Shown here one piece after another: positions 15,765 to 21,423 of a DNA stretch of 21,423 bases. The notes under the pieces were generated by a model. The model did no database searches and was not told the DNA's origin. It worked only from the letters and a program-made list of their open reading frames with translations. The position numbers and the translations under genes were made by a program. The stretch is from Syntrophorhabdus sp. PtaB.Bin184. GTDB taxonomy: Bacteria; Desulfobacterota; Syntrophorhabdia; Syntrophorhabdales; Syntrophorhabdaceae. The DNA is taken from the NCBI GenBank assembly GCA_002067555.1, contig MVQQ01000254.1, forward strand, positions 1 to 21,423, read 5' to 3'. The first letter of the stretch is position 1; each line of letters begins with the position of its first letter.

Positions 15765-16008
15765 CCCTTATTAAATTTTCTTGTATATCTTACTTGCTTA
15801 CTAAAGCGAAGACAATAAAGATTTAATAACGGTTATATTTCTTACCGATGCTTATCGATCCAATGTCATTTCAGCTTCATCGTTGGCTCGAATGGGGCGG
15901 CCGGTTCTCAAACATCCTCCGAAAGAAGTAGTTGCCTTGCATGCCGAAATAGTAGAGAATCTTCGAAAGGCAAAGCAATAGGGGAAGAAGCGGCAAAAAG
16001 GACAGGCT
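15765..16008. other. Divergent region between fic and the MalT-like regulator
   Basis: This AT-rich region holds the fic promoter. Short open frames at 15849-15930 (27 codons) and 15891-15980 (29 codons) have no recognisable family and no good ribosome binding site, so I do not call them. No clear promoter for the regulator was found. Confidence 0.45.
15787..15815 (-). promoter_or_regulatory. Predicted promoter of the fic gene
   Basis: On the minus strand TTGTCT (15815-15810) and TAAGAT (15792-15787) are separated by 17 bases in an AT-rich stretch directly upstream of fic. A small dyad, ATAAC-G-GTTAT at 15826-15836, lies just upstream of the -35 element and could be a binding site. Confidence 0.45.
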
Positions 16009-18813
16009 GTGGTCTGCCGTCAACCGAGTGATATCCGGCCGTCTCCCTTCGCTGTTGCACCGAGAGCCTGCGATTGGATTATGGAGCGAGTGACGCCTAT
16101 AGGGTCGATTGAAGATACTCGATCGAACAGCGGGCTTATCCGAACGAAGATCGATATCCCTCCTCTCAAATCGAAGCTTGTAGAAAGAATACGTCTTCTG
16201 GACCGCTTATCCGAGAGTCGAAATGTACCGCTCACGGTAGTTTCGGGCGTCGCCGCTTCGGGTAAGACGTCTCTCGCCTGCCAGTGGATCGAGCGGGAGA
16301 GGCCCAAGGTTGCCTGGTATTCACTGGACAAGGGGGACAATGATATCGGCCTCTTCTCGCGTTATCTTCTCGCGAGCCTCGCTTCAGCAGATGCCGGACT
16401 GGCATCGCTGATCTCAAGGGGCATGCAGGATGGCAGGGCCTTCACGGGGTATCAGATGGTATCCCACCTCGTTCAATGTTTGAGCGACCTTCCCTCCGAG
16501 TTCTATCTGGTCCTCGATGATTATCATTCCATTACCGGCCGGGCGATTCACAAGACCCTGCTCGCCTTCATAGATCGCATGCCGTCGAACATGCATGTCC
16601 TCATTCTGACGCGCCACGACATACCCCTATCCCTCTCTCCTCTCCGGGTACGGAACCGGGTCATGGAGATCTCCGCGTCAGAGATGCAGTTCACCGAGCA
16701 GGAAATCGAGCTCTTCTTTACCGATATCATTCCCGTAAATTTGCCACCGAGAGAAATCCGGGAAGTCGGCAAGCAGATGGAGGGCTGGGTGGGGGGTCTG
16801 CAGCTTCTTGGCCTGTCGCTGAGGGAAACGAAGGGCTCTCAAGAGATCGGTGACGTACTGGCAAAAAGCAAACGGCAGGTATGGGAATACCTGATGGATG
16901 AGGTAATACGTGTCCAGCCCCCTAGGGTCAGGGCTTTCCTCGAAGGGACGGCGCCCCTCGGCCGCTTCAACATCGACGTCGCCCGAGAAGTGACTGACCT
17001 GCCCGACGCTGGCGAGCTTCTGGAAACGATCTACAAAAACAAGCTTTTCCTTGTCCCCCTCGACGGTTCCCACAAGTGGTACCGTTATCACCGTCTCCTC
17101 TCCGAGGCCGTGAAGGAGCGAATGAGGCTGTCGGCCCCCGAGAGGCTGAAGGCCCTTTATCGGCGGGCGGCCCTTTGGTTTGCCCGAAGCGGCTACCTGG
17201 AAGATGCCTTTGAGAACGCCTTCGCTTCCGAGGACTTCGAGTTTGCGGCCGATTTGATGGAAGACTACATGTTACAGATCAACGACCGGTACGAGTATGC
17301 GTCGGGCAGCCGCTGGCTTGCGAAGCTCCCCGATCATATCTTCAGGAGCAGGGCCCTTCTCCGACTCCACGATTGCGGACAGAAGATAGAATGCTTCCGC
17401 CTTGCAGACATCGAGGCGGTCCTGAAGGACATCGAGAAAGACCGCGAGCAGGCATTTGATCGGTACGATGGGAGAAAAAGGGCATACTGCGAAGACGTTT
17501 GCACATACTTCAGCCATGTGCTTCGCTACTATTACAGGAATCCGGCGCACCCTGCCCCGGAGCAGCTCGAGAAGGCATTCAGGATGATATCGCCGGAGAA
17601 CCAGTTGTTTGCCGGTTACCTGAAGACCGTCATTGCCTGGAGTCATATCTCTTTGGGCGATCCATTGAAGGCCGAAGCCGCGCTCCAGGAAGCGTCGCCC
17701 CCGATCATTTCGTCAGGAAAGCTCTGGGCGAGGGTTCTTTGGTTTCGGCTGTCCGCCACTGTGCAGAGGATGCAGGGGCATTTGCGTACTTCTGACGCCA
17801 TCCTGCAGGACGGTTTTGAATTTCTGCAACAAAGGAACCTCGAGCTCACTCCCCTTCGGAATGTGCTTTACGTTCCTCTTGCCTGGGTTTTCTACCAGCG
17901 GAACGACATCGAAAACACACTGAAACACGCCGGTGTGGCTACGAGCTACGGTGAACACGTAGGATTCGTCAGGGATATCATGGAAGGCAATCTACTTCTG
18001 TTTCTGGGCCACAAGGCCGTCGGTAAGACGAAGGAATCGGAGGACTGTCTTCGGAAGATCCGGCTTGTAACCGAGCGACAAGGCATCCCTGAGGCGGGTC
18101 TGAGCACCGAATCCTGGTTTGCCCGTCTTTGGATGGCTGAAAATGACCTCCGTTATGCCGCCGAATGGTATCAGCGGAGAAGACCGTCGCTGGACGAGCC
18201 GTTCTCCACCCAATTGGTTCACGATTGCATGGCCGGTGCGGAATTGCTGATCCGTGAGAAGCGCTACCGCAAAGCGGAGGCAATTCTGGTCAAGCTCCGG
18301 CAGATGTGCGTCGAGCGGAGGATGATGGAGGCCGTCCTGGACATCGACATCGCTTACAGTGCTGCTCTTTATGCCGAAAAGAGACGGGAGCGTGCAGCAG
18401 AGGTCATGGAAGGAGCCCTTTCGTTTGCCGAATCGGAAGGGTATGTGCGCCCCTTTCTGGATTATGCCGCAATGATCTTTCCGCTCTTGAGCGACATGAA
18501 GGCGGCCGATCTCAGCCTGAGGCAGTTCTTGCACCTCAAGACAGTCATGGCCGCCTGCACGGTGGATAACAAGGGGTTGGTGGGCGCGACAACGCGATTT
18601 CAGAAGGACCGCAGCAGGGGATTGACTGAAAGGGAGGTCGAGATTCTGAGGTTGATGGCAGCGGGCTTTCGATATCAAGAGATAGCGACAAAGATGTTCA
18701 TTTCTTTCGAGACCGTAAAGACCCACGTCAAACACGTCTTCGGTAAGTTGGAGGTCAAGACGAGCACTCAGGCTATCAGGCGTGCCCAGGACCTCCGTCT
18801 CCTCGACGGATGA
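16009..18813 (+). CDS. MalT-like ATP-dependent LuxR-family transcriptional activator
   Basis: This is a large STAND-type regulator. In the MalT family, ATP and a small inducer drive self-assembly and promoter binding. Numbered from the GTG, the protein has 934 residues: RTKIDIPP at 45-52, Walker A GVAASGKTS at 80-88, Walker B VLDDYH at 168-173, a winged-helix and helical-repeat middle, and a C-terminal LuxR helix-turn-helix (LTEREVEILRLMAAG to VKTHVKHVFGKL, about 872-915). The GTG at 16009 has AAGGA six bases upstream, but the first 24 residues look non-coding; an ATG at 16081 would give 910 residues and begin closer to the family's usual start, without a clear ribosome binding site. It lies directly upstream of the TRAP genes and probably activates them. 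Confidence 0.92.
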   Translation: MVCRQPSDIRPSPFAVAPRACDWIMERVTPIGSIEDTRSNSGLIRTKIDIPPLKSKLVERIRLLDRLSESRNVPLTVVSGVAASGKTSLACQWIERERPKVAWYSLDKGDNDIGLFSRYLLASLASADAGLASLISRGMQDGRAFTGYQMVSHLVQCLSDLPSEFYLVLDDYHSITGRAIHKTLLAFIDRMPSNMHVLILTRHDIPLSLSPLRVRNRVMEISASEMQFTEQEIELFFTDIIPVNLPPREIREVGKQMEGWVGGLQLLGLSLRETKGSQEIGDVLAKSKRQVWEYLMDEVIRVQPPRVRAFLEGTAPLGRFNIDVAREVTDLPDAGELLETIYKNKLFLVPLDGSHKWYRYHRLLSEAVKERMRLSAPERLKALYRRAALWFARSGYLEDAFENAFASEDFEFAADLMEDYMLQINDRYEYASGSRWLAKLPDHIFRSRALLRLHDCGQKIECFRLADIEAVLKDIEKDREQAFDRYDGRKRAYCEDVCTYFSHVLRYYYRNPAHPAPEQLEKAFRMISPENQLFAGYLKTVIAWSHISLGDPLKAEAALQEASPPIISSGKLWARVLWFRLSATVQRMQGHLRTSDAILQDGFEFLQQRNLELTPLRNVLYVPLAWVFYQRNDIENTLKHAGVATSYGEHVGFVRDIMEGNLLLFLGHKAVGKTKESEDCLRKIRLVTERQGIPEAGLSTESWFARLWMAENDLRYAAEWYQRRRPSLDEPFSTQLVHDCMAGAELLIREKRYRKAEAILVKLRQMCVERRMMEAVLDIDIAYSAALYAEKRRERAAEVMEGALSFAESEGYVRPFLDYAAMIFPLLSDMKAADLSLRQFLHLKTVMAACTVDNKGLVGATTRFQKDRSRGLTEREVEILRLMAAGFRYQEIATKMFISFETVKTHVKHVFGKLEVKTSTQAIRRAQDLRLLDG

Positions 18814-19036
18814 TCCGTCCGCTGCCGGCGGCGGTATCGCGTAGCGTGGCGCGCAGGCAGGCATACATCCCCGCCCATCCCACTTTCACTATCCCCCGAA
18901 AAATACCCTGAAAACGGGATTCGCAGAATTCGGTCGGCGTGATAGATTCGGGCAACTGAATCATCTCTTGACCGGCCCTGTTGTGATGCCTGACCGTACG
19001 GGAAAGGAACCGCCAAACAATAGTGAGGAGGATAAC
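18814..19036. promoter_or_regulatory. Regulatory region upstream of the TRAP genes
   Basis: The region between the regulator and dctP has three ATTCG direct repeats at 18919-18923, 18928-18932 and 18946-18950. Their starts are 9 and 18 bases apart, so they could be binding sites for the adjacent MalT-like activator. I found no well-matched sigma70 promoter, which fits activator dependence but does not prove it. The dctP ribosome binding site GAGGAGGA lies at 19025-19032. Confidence 0.35.
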
Positions 19037-20063
19037 ATGAGGAAGATGCGTGTTTATAGCTGCCTGGCCACCTTGTTTCTGTCCATCGTTCTGATGACGG
19101 GTGTTTCTCATGGAGCTGACAAGGTCATAAAGCTGGAGTTCGCCAGTTACCTTCCCGCCCAAGAAGGCCGTCAGTATGGCGCTGCAGGAGTGGTGCAAGG
19201 AAATAGAAAAGAAGACCAACGGCCGCGTTGCGATCACATTTCACCCCGGAGGTACGCTTGTCCCGATGAACCAGACATACGATTCGGTCGCAAGCGGCAT
19301 GGCGGACATAGGTTTTGCCCAGTTTGCGAACTCTCCCGGGCGATTCCCCATGATGGAACTCCTCGATTACCCGTTGGGTCTGAAAACATCCGCTGCTTCG
19401 ATCAAGCTGGCGAAAGAATACGTGAACAAATTCAAACCGAAGGAACTGTCGGATGTGAAGCTGCTCTTCCTGGTTTCGACCACTCCTGCCATCATGCACA
19501 GCAAGAAGCCTATCAACAAGCTCGAAGATCTGAAAGGCCGGAAGATCAGGACCCTCGGCGGGCCGATGGTGACGGCGCTCAAGCTCCTCGGTGCGGTGCC
19601 GGTCGTAATCCCGACGGTTGATGTTTACGACAGTGCGAGCAAGGGGGTGATAGAAGGCACTCTCTCAGCCTTGCCCGGTTTGGTGACGTTCAAGTGGGGC
19701 GAGGTATTGCCTAATTCGGTGGCCAACTACCGGACGTCCAATTGCGCCATCAATTTCGCGGTTATGAACAAAGACAAATGGAATGAGCTGCCCCCTGACA
19801 TTCAACAGATAATTGATAAGACCTCCGATGAATATTGGGATAAGGGAGCGAAGGTATGGGACCGGATGACGGCCGACTCGATCCGCACGCTTACGGCGGC
19901 CAAACATACCTTTATCCCGCTGAGCGCCGCAGAAGAGGATCGATGGGTCAAAGAGATCGCTCCCTTGTACGATACCTATGTCAAGGAAAAATCGGCCAAG
20001 GGGCTGCCGGCTGCTGAAGCCATGAAATTCGTTCAGGACTGGGTGAAGAAGAACCAGAAATAG
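19037..20063 (+). CDS. dctP: TRAP transporter substrate-binding protein DctP, one frameshift as read
   Basis: DctP proteins catch a carboxylate in the periplasm and hand it to the DctQM membrane complex. The gene starts at an ATG after GAGGAGGA with a clear signal peptide (basic MRKMR, hydrophobic core, cleavage near VSHGA-D). After KLEFASYLPA the frame is lost at about 19158-19160. The family sequence resumes as KKAVSMALQEWCKEIEKK, with NGRVAITFHPGGTLVP, and continues cleanly to the TAG at 20061-20063. Removing one C gives 341 residues and normal spacing for the family. The uninterrupted part alone, from the ATG at 19176, would lack the signal peptide and first strand. The mature protein has GRKIRTLGG and the ligand-loop region near SALPGLVTFKWGEV. 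The ligand cannot be read from sequence. Confidence 0.9.
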
Positions 20064-20077
20064 AGGAGCAACTACTC

Positions 20078-20551
20078 ATGATGACCAGAATAGTGCATAA
20101 GTTCTCTGGCTGGCTGGAGATCATAGCTGGTGCCGCACTTATGATCGTCATGCTGTTGTCGGGTGCGGACGTCGTTGGTCGGGCTTTCGGACGGCCGATC
20201 CCCGGGGCATACGAGGTAATATCATTTGCGGGAGGGCTGGTGCTTGGTTTTGCGATCCCGGCAAGTGCAATAGGAAAGGTCCATGTGATCGTTGATCTGG
20301 TTATCGCGAAGCTGCCGCCCGGCCCCAGGGCAGTGCTTCATTTCGTCTCCCGTCTCATGGGGGCCGGCCTTTTGTGCGCCGCCGGTTATGCGCTCATAAC
20401 AATGGGAAGCAAGCTGCGAGTGACCGGGGAGGTCACCCCGGTCCTCCAGCTTCCCTTCTATCCGATTGCCTACGCCATGGGGTTTGCGTTTCTCGTGACC
20501 ACGCTGGTCCTCTTGCTCGAATCGGTGACGAAAGGAGGCGCGAATGCCTGA
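20078..20551 (+). CDS. dctQ: TRAP transporter small permease DctQ
   Basis: The 157-residue protein has four hydrophobic segments, the expected topology for the small TRAP membrane subunit that braces DctM and docks the binding protein. Characteristic pieces are VMLLSGADVVGRAFGRPIPG in the first third, followed by GAYEVISF, and a C-terminal helix ending in VTTLVLLLESV. It begins 14 bases after dctP and overlaps dctM by eight bases, so the three are one transcription unit. Length and position fit DctQ well. Confidence 0.93.
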   Translation: MMTRIVHKFSGWLEIIAGAALMIVMLLSGADVVGRAFGRPIPGAYEVISFAGGLVLGFAIPASAIGKVHVIVDLVIAKLPPGPRAVLHFVSRLMGAGLLCAAGYALITMGSKLRVTGEVTPVLQLPFYPIAYAMGFAFLVTTLVLLLESVTKGGANA

Positions 20552-21423
20552 CATAGTGATCGGCTGTCTGGGAATCGTCCTGCTTCTCGTGCTCTTTGCG
20601 GCCGGTGTCGAGTTCGCGTACGCGATGGGCATAATAGGGTTTATCGGGCTCGCCTATCTGCGGTCGTTTACTCCCGCCTTCAACTTCCTGTCAAAGGATT
20701 TCTTCGAGGCCTTTGCGTCATATACATTTACGGTCATCCCCCTCTTCCTCCTTATGGGGCAGGTAGCCTTCAATTCGGGTATGGCGGAGGAGCTGTACAA
20801 GACGGCCCGGAAGTTCATCGGTCATGTGCCGGGTGGTCTTGCCCTTGCGACTGTAGTGGGAGCCACGCTCTTCAAGGCCATCACCACATCGAGCCTCGCG
20901 ACGTCAGCCACATTCTCGTCGGTGGCCGTACCGGAGATGGACAAGTACGGGTATAGCCGAAAACTGTCGACTGGCGTCGTTGCGAGCGTCGGCACCCTCG
21001 GCTTTCTGATCCCGCCGGCCGGTTCGATGATCATTATGGCCATGCTGACGGATCAGTCCATCGGCAGGCTCTTTCTTGCCGGCGCCGTTCCCGGAGCCAT
21101 CATAGCGCTTCTGTTCATTTTCGTCGTTGTCGGTTGGTGTAGGATCAGCCCCGAACTCGGACCCAGGGGACCCGTGTTCTCGTGGAGCGAGCGTATGCGT
21201 TCGGTGCCCCAGGTGGCCTGGCCGCTGTTGATCTTTATCGTCGTCATCGGAGGTCTCCTTGCCGGTTTCTTTACGCCGACGGAGGCGGGAAGCATAGGTG
21301 CTATCGCCATAATTGCCCTTACCATGTTCAAGAGGGATCTCGATTTCAAGACGTTGGGACGTTCCATCAGAGAATCATTGCGTATGTCGGCGATGATTCT
21401 TATGCTCATTGCCGGCTCGGCGG
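20544..21423 (+). CDS. dctM: TRAP transporter large permease DctM (partial, cut by window end)
   Basis: The open frame runs to the window edge with 293 codons visible of the usual 420-430. DctM forms the sodium-driven transport channel. The ATG has AAAGGAGG five bases upstream and lies inside the end of dctQ. Visible motifs are the first hairpin, TVIPLFLLMGQ, the re-entrant region FKAITTSSLATSATFSSVA, PEMDKYGYSRKLSTG and the conserved GTLGFLIPPAGSMI, then GLLAGFFTPTEAGSIGAI. The family's usual small-residue stretch before SSLAT is changed to LFKAITT, a modest departure. The C-terminal part is missing. Confidence 0.95.
   Translation, partial: MPDIVIGCLGIVLLLVLFAAGVEFAYAMGIIGFIGLAYLRSFTPAFNFLSKDFFEAFASYTFTVIPLFLLMGQVAFNSGMAEELYKTARKFIGHVPGGLALATVVGATLFKAITTSSLATSATFSSVAVPEMDKYGYSRKLSTGVVASVGTLGFLIPPAGSMIIMAMLTDQSIGRLFLAGAVPGAIIALLFIFVVVGWCRISPELGPRGPVFSWSERMRSVPQVAWPLLIFIVVIGGLLAGFFTPTEAGSIGAIAIIALTMFKRDLDFKTLGRSIRESLRMSAMILMLIAGSA

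Noticed and set aside
15849..15980. Two short ORFs of 27 and 29 codons upstream of the MalT-like gene
   Set aside because: No good ribosome binding site and no recognisable family; could be a remnant, but the evidence is too thin.

Overview
The window looks like a chromosomal segment of a strictly anaerobic bacterium of the former Deltaproteobacteria (Desulfobacterota), possibly close to the Syntrophorhabdus-type syntrophs. This rests on gene content: a fused two-headed acyl-CoA dehydratase activase of about 1,400 residues, a radical SAM protein, a TRAP transporter with a MalT/LuxR-type regulator, and a GC-rich coding style. It is an inference; there is no rRNA or tRNA in the window to anchor it.

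Layout. Positions 1-12362 are almost entirely minus strand. Reading in the direction of transcription there is a TetR-family regulator (12362-11772), a membrane protein fused to an HD phosphohydrolase-like domain (11779-10676), the activase (10704-6466) and a radical SAM protein (6381-4999). The first three overlap each other by 8 and 29 bases, so this reads as one operon. After a perfect 11-bp inverted repeat come a phasin-like coiled-coil protein (4866-4552) overlapping a UbiB/ABC1 kinase-like protein (4571-2862). A 281-bp stretch with an unassigned small ORF follows, then secD and secF, which share an ATGA overlap.

Positions 12363-16008 are a looser, accessory-looking stretch: the regulatory region of the TetR gene, an HU-type DNA-binding protein with a basic tail (two single-base frameshifts as read), a GNRA-loop terminator-like hairpin, the C-terminal relic of an MFS transporter, a flavin reductase with its own predicted promoter, and a convergent Fic-family protein.

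Positions 16009-21423 are plus strand: a MalT-like ATP-dependent LuxR regulator followed by a TRAP transporter in the order DctP (binding protein, one frameshift as read), DctQ and DctM (cut by the window edge). The regulator probably controls uptake of an unidentified carboxylate.

The most interesting unit is the TetR / membrane-HD / activase / radical SAM operon. Its promoter carries two dyads, and it joins a redox activator of radical dehydratases to an uncharacterised membrane HD protein and an uncharacterised radical SAM protein. Three frameshifts that break otherwise well-preserved conserved proteins (two in HU, one in DctP) suggest that base-level accuracy of the sequence should be doubted at those points. 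I saw no CRISPR array, tRNA, rRNA or intact insertion sequence.
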